A stretch of DNA of 64,000 bases from Rhynchopus sp. YZ270_cl-10 (taxonomy: Eukaryota; Euglenozoa; Diplonemea; Diplonemida; Diplonemidae): contig OZ037864.1 of the NCBI GenBank assembly GCA_964035575.1, forward strand, positions 248,001-312,000, written 5' to 3'. Made by a program: the position numbers and the translations under genes. Numbering within the stretch: position 1 is the stretch's first letter; each line of letters starts with the position of its first letter. This document shows, one piece after another, positions 22,688 to 33,661 of the stretch. Under the pieces are notes generated by a model. It searched no databases, was not told the DNA's origin, and was given only the letters and a program-made list of their open reading frames with translations.

Positions 22688-23076
22688 TGTGTTGGGTTGG
22701 GTGTCTATTATAATCGTGTTGAGATCTGTTATGTGCGAGGATGAAGTGTTGTGTGAGGGGCTAAGCAAAAAGTGACTGTATTTTCTTTTGTAATCTATCA
22801 TTCTAAAACCCCACACCTGAGAACATGGTGACGTTTCTAGGTAATTCTCATTTCGTTTTTTTTTTTTTTTGTATTTATTTTTTCAACGATGTTTATCTTT
22901 GTATGTTCCTTTTGCTGAGTCGACGGCCCTCCTGTATAAGATGCATGTTACGTACTGTAACCTTTTGAAAGAAGGTTTGTTGTATGTATGATGTTGTACC
23001 AATCGAAAAGGAGGGTTTCGCCACACAACCATTTGGAGAACATAAAGTTCGCATAAAAACAAAATGAAGTACAATT

Positions 23077-25330
23077 CATACTTGGACCGCCCGAAATATA
23101 TTTCGGGCGAATTCGGGCGAATTTTTCGGGCGCGGATCCCGAGCGCCCGAAATGTGCCCGAAATATATTTCGGGCGTTTTAAGGGGGATTTATACGTAAT
23201 TCGGGCGAATTCGGGCGCATTTCGGGCGAATTTGGGCACATTTCGGGCGAATTCGGGCGATTTCGGGCAGATTCGGGCGAATTCGGGCGCACAACCAGTA
23301 TCTTATGTGTGCTGGGAAGCATGCCACCAGTGTAAAAATCTAACGCTTTATTTGAAAGATTGGCACAAAATTTGTTCAAAGAAAAAACAAGTAATTGCTA
23401 TCGGAAAAAAAACGGGGTGTGATGTGGAACTCATCCTGTAGAAATAATCTACAACACGCCCAGCATTCTGCTCTTCTGCAGGTATGCTAACGCTCTTCGT
23501 ACGCTGCCAGACCCACTGGGACGCCAGCATCTGAAACATTCAAGAAGGGGGGCTGTCCTCTTCGTCCAGCACCATCTGCTCGATAGCGTTGTTGGACGTC
23601 GGCTCGGCAGGCTCGGCGTGGTCCAGCTCGTTTTTGTCCACAGGCTCCCCACATTGTCGTCGTCGTTGGAGCAGTGTGGAAGGAACACAGAGTGCACAGA
23701 CTACAACACATCGATCACACCAGGCGCATCAGCACGTCCAGCAAATCGCCAGGATGCTACGGTGGTTTCGAAAATCGCGCGTCGTTTTCCACCCCACACC
23801 CCGTTTTTTCTTAGCAATTACTTGTCCTTGTTGTTATTGTTGTTTTCAACCACCTTCCTTCAACCCTTGCAGGATCATTTTTTTCGCGAAAACATGAAAT
23901 TACACATTTCAAGAGAACAAATTAAAAAGGGTCCTTATTTGCATTTTTGGGCTCCGCCCGTGCAGTGGTGGGGTCAATCTCGAAAATTGGACAATTTTTT
24001 GACCACTTAAATTTTGAGAAATATGAGCCCGGTTCCTTATACGTGGAGCCCATTTTCGGCTAAAATTTTCCTCAAAATCTGGTTTTGTAAAATTGACCCT
24101 TTACTCCCCCCCCACATCGATTTCAATACTATACCTTACTTCACCTACGGTTGCCCTTACAGGGGGGTGAAGGAAGGTAGGTTGAAAAAGGGTCCTTATT
24201 TGCATTTTTGGGCTCCGCCCGTGCAGTGGTGGGGTCAATCTCGAAAATTGGACAATTTTTTGACCACTTAAATTTTGAGAAATATGAGCCCGGTTCCTTA
24301 TACGTGGAGCCCATTTTCGGCTAAAATTTTCCTCAAAATCTGGTTTTGTAAAATTGACCCTTTACTCCCCCCCCACATCGATTTCAATACTATACCTTAC
24401 TTCACCTACGGTTGCCCTTACAGGGGGGTGAAGGAAGGTAGGTTGACAAATTAAAAAGGGTCCTTATTTGCATTTTTGGGCTCCGCCCGTGCAGTGGTGG
24501 GGTCAATCTCGAAAATTGGACAATTTTTTGACCACTTAAATTTTGAGAAATATGAGCCCGGTTCCTTATACGTGGAGCCCATTTTCGGCTAAAATTTTCC
24601 TCAAAATCTGGTTTTGTAAAATTGACCCTTTACTCCCCCCCCACATCGATTTCAATACTATACCTTACTTCACCTACGGTTGCCCTTACAGGGGGGTGAA
24701 GGAAGGTAGGTTGAAAATTGAGCAAAAATTCCTAGTAGAACCCAACTTATATGAGTGCAGCTCTGTTAGCAGCCACGTATAAAACCGATTTCCCTAACAA
24801 TTTACACTAAAATACTACTAAAAACGTAAAAAGGCGATTTTTCACGTTTTTGGGCATCTCCTGAGCAACTACAGGCCCGAAACACCCCCCAGAATGGGTC
24901 AGAACCACCCTGTGACCCGAAAATTCACAAAAATTCACCCTGAAATACGAAAAAATAGTGAAAACCCGGTTCATAGTGTGTTTTGGGTGGGAATAAGCAA
25001 ATGATAGTCAGAAAACCCGTGATTTGGTGGTGATTCTCACGGGCCTCCAAAGTGCACTCAGGTGTACAAAAGTTTTCGATTATTGCTTATTTTGACAGAT
25101 TTGACATCAAATATTTCCAAATATAAAAAGTTTTTTGCGAAAATGAGTAGAACCCTACCTAGTCGGTTTTCACTAAGGAAAAAGCGCCCGAATTCGCCCG
25201 AAATCTGCATTTCGGGCGACTTCGGGCGTTTTCGGGCGAATTCGGGCGCACAAAATCGCCCGAAATCCGCCCCTAATTCGCCCGAAATCGCCCGAAATGC
25301 CCGAAATATATTTCGGGCGGTCCAAGTATG
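23077..25330. mobile_element. 2.25-kb terminal-inverted-repeat DNA element, CATAC family
   Basis: The left end, CATACTTGGACCGCCCGAAA, is mirrored exactly at the right end. ACAATT is duplicated at 23071-23076 and 25331-25336, a 6-bp target duplication. Inside each end lie clusters of the CCCGAAATATATTTCGGG palindrome and AATTCGGGCG units. The interior carries a three-copy tandem repeat (23924-24714). It also carries a 300-bp GC-rich segment (23450-23760) that looks coding on the minus strand (for example DKNELDHAEPAEPTSNNAIE) but is unrecognised. No complete transposase is present, so it is non-autonomous. It shares the CATAC terminus and 6-bp duplication with the small MITE at 4015. Six-base duplications occur in few families; I do not assign one. 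Confidence 0.85.
23924..24714. repeat. Three tandem copies of a 261-268-bp unit
   Basis: Units begin AAAAAGGGTCCTTATTTGCA at 23924, 24185 and 24453 and end GTGAAGGAAGGTAGGTTG. They are essentially identical, so the triplication is recent. Copies one and three, but not two, are preceded by ACAAATT. The unit starts GGGCTCCGCCCGTGCAG..GTGGGGTCAAT, a string that weakly resembles the GGCCAGTGGTGGGGTCAAT core of the TGGTGC MITEs. Confidence 0.92.
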
Positions 25331-26720
25331 ACAATTAACTCTGGTTCGTTTTTTTTTATTTTTTACATTATTTTGACTGTGCAGTCAATACGATGGATCG
25401 TTAACAAAAAAAGAGAATTTTTTTATAAGGTGAACCCAGTGCTTCACGTTTTCAACAAGTCCAAATATTTGTTGCTTGGGGCAAAAGTTGACTTGAAATA
25501 CAAAGCCCTCTCGTGACAGTGTACCCGAAAGTAAGGTTTTTTGCCCCCAAAAAAATACTTTTCCCCGCACGAAAAGTGCCCACTCATTTCCCGCCACTAC
25601 GTAATAACATGGGATGGTGATTAAAAAAAGTCACTGTTTGGAGAATTTTCCAACGTGAGAAGCACTGCACCTTAAAAGAAAAATACCACTTCGAAAAGAA
25701 CGCAAAAAAAATCCCATAAAATGGGACAGAAAAATTGCCTTTTTTTCGACGGCGCTAAAATAGGTATCTACATGGGGTGAGAGGGTGGGAGAAAGAAGGA
25801 AGTTGAACAAACGTACCGACGCCTCGGCGGACACATGAGGTATCTCCTCATTTTGGTTGTCGAAGTGCCGGCACGGAGAACACTTCATCCTTAGCAAGAA
25901 AAGAACGAACATCATTTGCGCAACATCAGACAGCTGTATCCTTTACTCTCTCTACCGTCTGCTAGAGAAAGGCTACCCGTATGCTACAATAGGTTAATCC
26001 TGTATTGCCTTAATAACATTACCCCCTTGTTTGCTGTACAATCACTAAAAAGAGGTGGATTCTGTACACAAAAAAGCCGGGACAGAACGGCACTCTACTC
26101 CGTTTTTTTTTTTTTTGTTGTTCTTTTTGTTTGGCAACATTTTTAACATCTCAGGACTCACACTTTATTTTCTTTTGTTTATTATCCCCAAGAAGAAAAA
26201 TTGTGAGTCCCCTCAACACTATTTACGTATGCTGTGGGTTTTTTGCACTCCTGACATTGCGTGTTTTTTTTCTTGGAATGGTTTTTTATTCTTTTTTTTT
26301 AACACTGGGTTTTTGGGTAGGGGGCGGGATGCTGAGAGGAAAGAGAGACCAAAAAACGTATACATCTCATGATCTGCCTTGTGTGAGGCACATTGAGGGA
26401 CACTGTCACAACAACGGCACTGAAAAACAGTAAGGCTCCCACAAGAGAGTGCGCCCACGGCAGGTAAAGAAAACGCTTTTTTTTTGAAAAAATAAAAGAC
26501 AAATGTACGCTCGCTGTGCACACCCATCCTTTTTAAAAAAAAACAGAGAAATGGTGTTGAGTACGATGAACCGAACCTCGCTGTACAGTACCATTAGATG
26601 CGGCCGTGCTCAATCTCTCCCACTCTGTTTTTTTTCTTTGACGAAAATCTCTTTTTTTGACAATATAGCACATAATTTCGCACACTCTGCACAACTAAAA
26701 AATTTCTACCACCTTTTTTT
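25331..26720. other. Intergenic downstream of the Aurora-like gene
   Basis: No gene is supported; frames here are homopolymer-driven. It contains a TTGACTTGAAATACAAAGCC..CTCTCGTGACAGTGTACC repeat near 25489-25525 and a GACGCCTCGGCGGACAC motif near 25819. Confidence 0.55.
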
Positions 26721-27737
26721 TCAGTGCTGGTGGTTGTAGTAATACATCTGAAGCCACGGGTGTTTCAGTGCCTGTTGTGTTGTGTTGTTATTTTGTGTTG
26801 TGGAACTGAATCAGGAAAGCCCCCCTCAACAAATAGAAAACCATACCTCCTGAAGGTCCATCCGTCTGCTCGGGTCTTTTTCCATGAGTCTGAACATAAA
26901 GTCTTTTGCCATATCATCTATTCTGGGCTCGGAGGGGAACCGGAGGGTGGATTTTTGAATTTTTTTGAAGAGCTCTGATTGGGGGGCGCCCTTCTCTGCT
27001 TCGAAGGGAGGACGGCCGTAGAGCATTTCGTAGGTGAAGACACCGACCATCCAGGTATCGAGCTCTTTACCGTAGCCGGAGTTGCTGCAGAGCTCTGGGG
27101 CGAAGTAGTCGAAGGTCCCGCAGATGGTCTTCCTTGGTCGTTGATGGCGCAGCGCGACGGACCACCCAAAGTCACCTAACTTCAAATTCCCGTTGACGTC
27201 GAGGAAAGTGTTCTCGGGTTTGATGTCTCTGTGCAAAACCGGTGGGTTATGTGAATGCAGATAGTGCACCGCCTCTGTCAACTGCGCGCTGTACTTCGCT
27301 GCAAGCTCCTGAGGAAAGCCGCGGTGTTTATACTGCCCCATCTGCGTATGGATGGTCCCTCCGTTGCACCACTCCATGATGATGTAGGCATGTGTATTGT
27401 CAGAGAACCACGTCACCAAACGCACGATGTATGGGTTCTTCAGAGTACGGTGGATGGTCAGTTCACGTTCAAGCTGTTTAGGAGTGATTTTGTCGAGGCG
27501 CATCACCTTCATGGCATACACCAGCTCCGTACCGCGGACACGTGCCGGATGTACGCGTCCAAAGTTTCCCTCACCCATCTGCGGGCCAATTTCAAAGTCC
27601 TCATAACGCCACACCTTCTTCCGCAAGCCGTTTTCCTTCCCGCCCCCAAAGGGTTCTGGGGCGGTAGGCTTCTTGTGGGTCTTCTTGGGCGGGGGGGACA
27701 TCTGCATTTCCGCCATCTTGTTGGTTATGTCTTCCAT
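26721..27737 (-). CDS. Aurora-type serine/threonine kinase (two exons)
   Basis: Exons 27737-26847 and 26771-26721 give 313 residues. The kinase domain starts near residue 46. It has GEGNFG (55-60), the ATP-site Lys in AMKVM (K77), HRDIKPEN (169-176) and DFGWSV (189-194). It also has an Aurora-like activation loop, RKTICGTFDYFAPE, with T204 as the phosphorylation site. DFGWSV and the loop are characteristic of Aurora kinases, which drive spindle assembly and chromosome segregation. The exon-two tail, ALKHPWLQMYYYNHQH, restores the normal subdomain XI HPW motif. A KEN sequence at 34-36 could be an APC/C degron. The ATG at 27737 (MEDITNK) is chosen because a TTCAG site (G at 27762) lies 24 nt upstream. 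Annotated without the intron, the protein would end in a wrong tail. Confidence 0.93.
26772..26846 (-). other. Intron of the Aurora-like kinase gene (75 bp)
   Basis: Donor GAG/GTATGG, acceptor CAACAG/GCACTG, phase 0. Splicing joins MDLQE to ALKHPW, which matches the kinase-family C terminus. An unspliced reading stops after WFSIC. Confidence 0.88.
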
Positions 27738-27877
27738 TTTTTTTTGGGGAGGGAGAGTAACCTGAAGGGTGCATTTGGTGGATCGTTTTCGAAAAGGTAC
27801 AATACAAAAAACAAAACAAAGCAATCTCTAATGCTGCACAGTTTAGTGCATATTCCTCACTTCGTTTTTTATCAGTA

Positions 27878-28775
27878 TTGGACGCTACTGAGATCTTGCA
27901 ATACCTGATCTATACAGGTCACAAACTGATTGCCCCCCCTTCCGACGATACCGAAACTTTAAGGACACCAACGCAACGAAGGAACGTATTGCAGTTCTGC
28001 ATCGGTGTACCGCTGCAGAGCTGCAAGACAGCACGGCCCCTTGACTTTTTAGAAACTCTGGGGTTGCTGCTTGCAAGCTACCACAGTAGAAGTGCGAAAG
28101 AGCGTTACCTTTGTCATAGAGATCATGGCACCCTTCACAAAGTTATTAAAAAAGTTCGCTTATCTTCAGAGTGGCGTTGCGAAACTTTCAAAGATTTGGA
28201 CGACTGTGACACTGCATGCAAGAGAATGCTGGATATTGAACGATTCATGCCGCCGATTGTCGACAGCATCACAGCTGCTCAGAAATCAATCAAACGCAAG
28301 CTTAATGGAAAGAGGTACTCCGTTTTCCATGATGCAGGACAGCTGGGAGGACGACACGTCAACGTGCTCCTTGCGCAGTACCGTAGTTGGGGGTGCTGCC
28401 TCCTTCCTCTGGTGAGCCGGAAAACGTTTACCGGTGACGAGCTGTCGTGCGCACTTGGTCACACCCTTTCAGCTAAACGTTGCGAAGGATATAAGGAGAG
28501 AAACTGGAACGTTTGGTCTGCAGTGAGAGGCATCTCAACCTCAACACACGAGCGTTCGCTATAATGAAGACAATAGAGACTACCTGCGGCACAGTGTGTC
28601 CGCCATCACCTCCTGGGAGGATGTGGCAAAGCGCAGCGGCTGGCCGAGGGTGCCGTCAAATGCTACGACACAAAAGACGTGGAAATGGAAAAGGTCTTGG
28701 GCGGCCCTATAGAGGCGAAGAACTGACAGGAGATACAGAAAGTAAGTTTTTTTTCAAAACAAAACATGAGTAAGA
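27878..28775 (+). pseudogene. Plus-strand coding-like remnant, family unknown
   Basis: Composition changes to balanced, codon-like sequence on the strand opposite the neighbouring genes. One open frame runs 27878-28564 (228 residues). A second overlapping frame at 28071-28415 (containing EIMAPFTKLLKKF and FSMMQDSWEDD) and a third near 28660-28728 (LAEGAVKCYDTKDVEMEKVL) look at least as protein-like. The coding frame therefore seems to shift, through introns or decay. GTGAGC at 28410 and CTTTCAG at 28464-28470 resemble splice sites, but joining them gives an immediate stop. I recognise no domain. It may be a broken transposase or a host gene relic. Confidence 0.35.
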
Positions 28776-28918
28776 CTCTTACTCGGGATACGACGATAAA
28801 GACGACAACTATTTTGTGGGGTTTTTGTATCATAAGGCAATATGACTATGGTCTATTCTCAAAATATATTTTTTTTTCGCGGAAGCAAAAAAAAAAAAAA
28901 CATCACATTGGTTTCCCT

Positions 28919-31528
28919 TCATCCCTCATCGCTTGCTATTTTAACTTTTACTGGAAGAAGGTCGCGGACGGTGCGCAGCGCTGCTCTGAAGTGCGCGATG
29001 AAGGGTTTTGTGACAGCATTTGGCGCGAGCAGGCAGAGCTTCGTGCAAGCATCCTCCACCACAAAGGAGATTACCACGGTGGGCCGCACTGGCGGAGGCG
29101 GTACTACAAGCATTGAGGTCACAGACGCTACACCACTGTAACAGGCAAGCGGGTAGCTTATCAGATCTACCCGCCCCTTTCTCCCTTCACCACCCTTCCC
29201 CCCTTCGCAGGCCATCTCCGCTATTGCCTCCCGACTCATCCCACCCCACTGCTGCATAATCTCATTCAACCCCTTCGCCAGTCTTCTGTACACATTTCTC
29301 TTCGCAGGGTACCCTACACCGTTTCCGTACACCTCTTTGCACCAATTCAATAGGGTTGGGGTTGAAAAATTTTTGATCAAAGTTAGTTCATTTGAGAGGG
29401 TGAAGTAGGCTTTGTGGGTTGCATCCAATGCACAGCCGCCTTCGAGGGTGAAGGCAGCATGATGCAGGGCGATGGTGACAACGATTTCGCAGAGGGTGGG
29501 GGAGGTGATGCCACGGCGTTCCAATGCGATACGGCCTAATTCGTGGAAGTCAAGGGATTTGCCGCTCATATGTGAAGCATCGACGTACGCAGTTAGATCG
29601 CGCAGTGCTGGGGCGCGGGTTTGTGGTCTGGTGCTGTCGTTGTCGTCCCCCTGTTGTTCGACAACACGGCGGTGTACGTGCATTTCGAGGCGTCGTAGGT
29701 CTTCTTCCAAGAGAAGCCGCCGCTCCTCCCGCAGAACAGACGTTTCGGACAATGTGTTGCCAACAATCGTGTAGAGCTTTTTTACTAAAGCGGAGGTCTG
29801 TCGTCGTGTTGCCTCGTTCTGTGCTGTGTCTGCAACCAAGGCACCACCGTTCGCAATGATTTCCGTAAAAGGCGTCCAAAATTCCCGCACAAAATGCGAA
29901 AACGGCCGCGCCACAGCCTCTCCAGCGACCGGTCGGATAGGGATGAAACCAGAGTTTCCTTCGTTGTCCTTTGAAAAGGGGATGTTTGTGTTGTGTAGGA
30001 ATGGGTTGGTTCGGTCGTAAGAGTTTTCTGTGATGAGCACGGCGGGGTAGAGCCAGGCGAAGCGGTTGCTGAGAGCGGCAGTTTCTCGCCCGATTGTGGT
30101 GTTCTGCTCTGGGGTGTCTGGCGAACCACCACCACCACCCTCCTCCCTCTTCCCAAGACAATCAAATATTAGGCGCTGCAGTGCCTCTTCGGGCGCAGTC
30201 TTGCCGTTTCGTGACGAAAGCTTCCCTTCACACAACCCTTCCTTCAGCTGCTTCATGCTTAGTGCGTACCATTCTGCTTCTGCTACATATTCAAGCCTAG
30301 AAAAATACGCCCAGAGTTGGTTTTGCATGCGAAATGTGTCGTTCTTTTGTTCAATATGGCGCACAACGTAGTGTGCGAGGTCGCTCATGGCGGTAGGTGT
30401 TGCGACACATGGATCGCCTAGGAAGGCAGCTTTTTTGTTTCGAAATAGCGCAAGATGAATACCTTTACCGCACCACATATCAAAGGAGAAGCGTTTATTT
30501 GTCCCGCCTTTGGTTAAGAGAAGTTCAGCAACTTCACCATCAGTCTCAGGCGATTCATCGCAAAAGGAAACAATAAAACTTGCAGTGTTCAAGCAGGTGT
30601 TAATATAATCATCCTCAAAGTGGCTTGTAAACACTCCGGTCACTTCGTCGCCCTCGACGGCCATACAGCTCCCCTTTCCGTTTGTTAGCAGTACATCTTC
30701 CGCAACAACATCGCGGTTTGCCCTGCTCAACTCCAGATGCGATAAAGGGTGCTGCACAAAGGGAGACTCTCCGGTTGCCCCGACCACCTCTTCGACCCCC
30801 TCCGCGAAGGCGGAATTGTACATCAATTTGCCATGAGAATTGAACAGCGGGTTTGTGTCTGCCCCTTTCAAGACCGCTTCCAAAATCCGCTGCAGGGTGT
30901 ACGGTGGGATCGTTGCGTCCCGCTCCCCTGATGGGACATCCTTTTGCTGTATTTCCACCAACACGATGTTCCCTCTATAACAAATCACTATATGCGGAGA
31001 CGTATCATGCGGGAGCTGCCACCTCATGACACGGTCTCTGTGGGGAAACGGGAAGCGCATGGTTTCGAAGAGGTCAGGATTGATGCGTGAATGTACATAT
31101 GACAAACACTCTGCAATACACAGCGCCGCATGCTCAACCTGCGTAAGATCTGACCCATCCTTTGCTATGCCACAACAGATTCCGGTCCCTACAAGGCTTT
31201 CTCTCGAGGTAAGAGAAGCACGGTGCTGATTGGTGCGAACAGTGTCAACAGTCCATGATACACAACGCTCGGTTTCAACAATAGAACGGCCATATCGTGC
31301 TTCACCTCGTTTGCGTTGTGCTTGGGATGGTGCGGGTAGTGGTAATGTCTCCGTGGATTTTGTGATTTCTAAGGGAGGCTTCTGAGGGTGTGCGTGTGGT
31401 GTTTCCCGTCTAGCAGCGTCGCGTCTCACCTCCTTATGTCTCTCAGTAACCCGAAGACGATGTTCCTTCAAACGTCGCTTCAAAAAGCTGAGTTCTTGAA
31501 AATCATTTTGGAATTCGCTGTCACTCAT
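28919..31528 (-). CDS. Carnitine/choline acyltransferase-like protein, probably inactive
   Basis: 869 residues, intronless. I align it to carnitine acyltransferases, which move acyl groups between CoA and carnitine. The alignment uses the substrate-side block near 140-195 (LFETMRFPF..D..., then HIVICYRG), the NKRFSFD..IHLALF block (344-362) and the SPTLCEIVVTIALHHAAFTL helix (676-695). It also uses a C-terminal strand block (VVPPPPV..VVISFVVEDA). At the catalytic position the family has E-H; here the gap-free alignment gives D372-P373, so the essential His is replaced. The family's YES and RTDTIRS carnitine-binding motifs are also missing (DATHKA, SNELTLI). About 110 extra basic N-terminal residues precede the domain. 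Start at 31528: an acceptor-like CACAG lies 47 nt upstream after a strong pyrimidine tract. The fold call is moderate; loss of activity is inferred. Confidence 0.68.
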   Translation of the reverse strand: MSDSEFQNDFQELSFLKRRLKEHRLRVTERHKEVRRDAARRETPHAHPQKPPLEITKSTETLPLPAPSQAQRKRGEARYGRSIVETERCVSWTVDTVRTNQHRASLTSRESLVGTGICCGIAKDGSDLTQVEHAALCIAECLSYVHSRINPDLFETMRFPFPHRDRVMRWQLPHDTSPHIVICYRGNIVLVEIQQKDVPSGERDATIPPYTLQRILEAVLKGADTNPLFNSHGKLMYNSAFAEGVEEVVGATGESPFVQHPLSHLELSRANRDVVAEDVLLTNGKGSCMAVEGDEVTGVFTSHFEDDYINTCLNTASFIVSFCDESPETDGEVAELLLTKGGTNKRFSFDMWCGKGIHLALFRNKKAAFLGDPCVATPTAMSDLAHYVVRHIEQKNDTFRMQNQLWAYFSRLEYVAEAEWYALSMKQLKEGLCEGKLSSRNGKTAPEEALQRLIFDCLGKREEGGGGGSPDTPEQNTTIGRETAALSNRFAWLYPAVLITENSYDRTNPFLHNTNIPFSKDNEGNSGFIPIRPVAGEAVARPFSHFVREFWTPFTEIIANGGALVADTAQNEATRRQTSALVKKLYTIVGNTLSETSVLREERRLLLEEDLRRLEMHVHRRVVEQQGDDNDSTRPQTRAPALRDLTAYVDASHMSGKSLDFHELGRIALERRGITSPTLCEIVVTIALHHAAFTLEGGCALDATHKAYFTLSNELTLIKNFSTPTLLNWCKEVYGNGVGYPAKRNVYRRLAKGLNEIMQQWGGMSREAIAEMACEGGKGGEGRKGRVDLISYPLACYSGVASVTSMLVVPPPPVRPTVVISFVVEDACTKLCLLAPNAVTKPFIAHFRAALRTVRDLLPVKVKIASDEG

Positions 31529-31579
31529 TTTAGGAAGGTGGAAATTGGAATGTGTTGGGAAAATTCAACAGAGTTCTGT

Positions 31580-32171
31580 GAGGTGGAGGAGGAAAGGGAG
31601 AATTGAGAAGAAATTGAGAAAGGGATTGGAGGACCGCATGTTTTCAAAAAAAAAATGGGCATCTCACAGAGAAACAGAGAAATTCGAGAGTGGAAAGAGA
31701 ATGAGGGGAAAACGCACAGCTTTAAAAAAATCTTAACAAAAGAAGAGGCTTTGAAAAAGACGTGGTAGAGGGCCAGCACATCTTTTTGCAAACAATCGTT
31801 TTAGGGGGGAAAAAACGAGAGAAATTTGACAGACAAAAAACCGGTGCCGCGAAAAAAAAATCAGGGTTTTGAATCAAACCCCGAGGCAAGGTTACACAAA
31901 GACCCTAGGAGTAGGGGGTTGCTTGAGTTATAAATGGAGTATGTAGCAATATCTTGAATAAATATTTGATAGTGCAAGCAAAACGCCTCAGCAGATGCAA
32001 GGCACTGCAAAAGCGAGAAGGAAAAAAAAATACTGAGGGGGCCAAAACACCAAGCCGCACAGGATTTGGCAATTCCTTTCATGAAAGAGCAACAACTGAC
32101 AACGCGCACGACATCCCTTTGGGATGACTCTCGTGTGTAGTGCACCTAATAAAAAGGAAACTAGAGGAGAC
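31580..32171. other. Intergenic
   Basis: Upstream of the acyltransferase-like gene, 31576-31605 is a C/T-rich tract on the gene strand, consistent with a splice-acceptor pyrimidine tract. I see no gene between here and 32171. Confidence 0.55.
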
Positions 32172-32356
32172 TGGTGCTATCCGGGGGGCGGCGTTTTGCA
32201 AAGTTTCACAAAATGTCACAAAATTTCAATCAAAATCACAACTTTTCACAACGGTGTGTGTACATAGTTGTGAAAAGTTGTGAAACGTTGTGCATAGGAT
32301 TGAAATTTTGTGACATTTTGTGAAACTTTGCAAAACGCCGCCCCCCGATAGCACCA
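32171..32356. mobile_element. Short MITE with TGGTGC termini
   Basis: About 185 bp with inverted repeats of roughly 60 bp, beginning TGGTGCTATCCGGGGGGCGG and ending with the complement. GGAGA occurs on both sides (32166-32170 and 32357-32361), a probable 5-bp target duplication. It shares terminal TGGTGC, the C/G-rich step and TTTCACAA-type interior with the elements at 1490 and 13431, but is a separate subfamily. Confidence 0.82.
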
Positions 32357-33661
32357 GGAGAAGCGGTGTAGGATGTACGGGAACCTTTCCAAGTCAATGG
32401 CAAGTTCTACATAGATCACAAGGCAATTTGGCGGTGCTCCATTTAAGGGAGGAGCCATTTTAAGCACACATTTCCACATATTTTTGCTGTCTCTTGAAAC
32501 TTGAAAAAAGAAGGAAAAAGCGCGCCACACATCCTCGGGATGTACACTGATATCGAACAAGAGAAAAAAAAGGAGGGGATATACAGTAAGACAACATCGG
32601 TGGGGTAAAAACCCTCCTAGTTTTGAAAATTCCAAAAAATACAGCTTAGCTTTTATCCCTCCGGTGTTGTCTTACTGTATAAGATGAGCTAAGCCTCGCA
32701 CTGCTTCATCACCTTTAAACAAAAAAACAGATAAAATCGCACTAAAAAGGGGGAAAGAAAATTTTGAGTTGAATTACAACAGCCCTCTCGTGAACAGTGT
32801 ACCTTTGGTACAATGACTGGGTGCGCCTGGGTGGACCCCCAACCACTGCAGTCCTACATCCATTTCGAGGCTTGCATCTGATTATGTCCTTAACATCTTC
32901 CACACATACACACACATCAATTTCCAGGGGGTGCCCACCGGACCACCGACCCTCCCCTGTCCTATACACACATTGCTTGGAAAGATATTATGCCGTGCAT
33001 GCTCACTTCACGCTCGAGATGCAGTGTTATGAAGATAAAAAATATACGGAAAATACGGAAACATAACACAACATACCAGCCTTTTATTGCTGTTTTATTT
33101 TTTGTAGGTAGAAGGGGTGGATCTACAACTAGTGAAGAGAAAACCTTTGTAAGATTAATAAGTGCTTTCTCGAAGTCACATCTCAATTCGGCCAGGAAAC
33201 ATCCCACGAGACCTACCTATAGACTCGTAAGGTTGCGCCTAACTGTCGAGTGTTTTGTGATGATATGATCATGAAACACAGAAATGTCGACATTGGTTTA
33301 CGTCGACATTTTTTGGTGTATCCACACAAAAAAGGGCATCACCCACCAAGAGGCAGGGTGCTGCCCTCGCATATTCACATCACAATCATAGGAGCATTGC
33401 CCATATAGACAGTACCTGACACCTCTCAGAGGTGCGAGACGTCTCAGGTAGCCTGCCTTTTAGATGATATGTGCAATGATGGTTTGTTAACCACTGAACT
33501 GAGGGGGGGAGAAAGAGGGAGGGGGAAACTTAAAAGATGAATGAATGTGTCGTGCACATATCAAAACTACAGTATAATTTTTTTGGAGAACAATTCAAAA
33601 AAAGTACGTATAAAATATCCCGCCCGCCCACCCGACCAAAAAAAAAAACAATTCTCACGTT
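32357..33661. other. Intergenic with several small repeats
   Basis: No gene seen. ATACAGTAAGACAACATCGG (32581-32600) pairs with 32661-32680. An AAGATGA hairpin is at 32681-32714 with an imperfect stem. A CCCTCTCGTGAACAGTGTACC..GGTGGACCCCCAACCA repeat spans about 32780-32880. A TGTCGACA-bounded hairpin lies at 33282-33312. Another AAGATGAATGAATGTGTCGT box is at 33534. Confidence 0.55.

Noticed and set aside
20635-22775. Long plus-strand frames over the Cys-rich repeat gene, including one of 398 codons
   Set aside because: Antisense shadows. The minus strand has the signal peptide, conserved Cys pattern and upstream acceptor.
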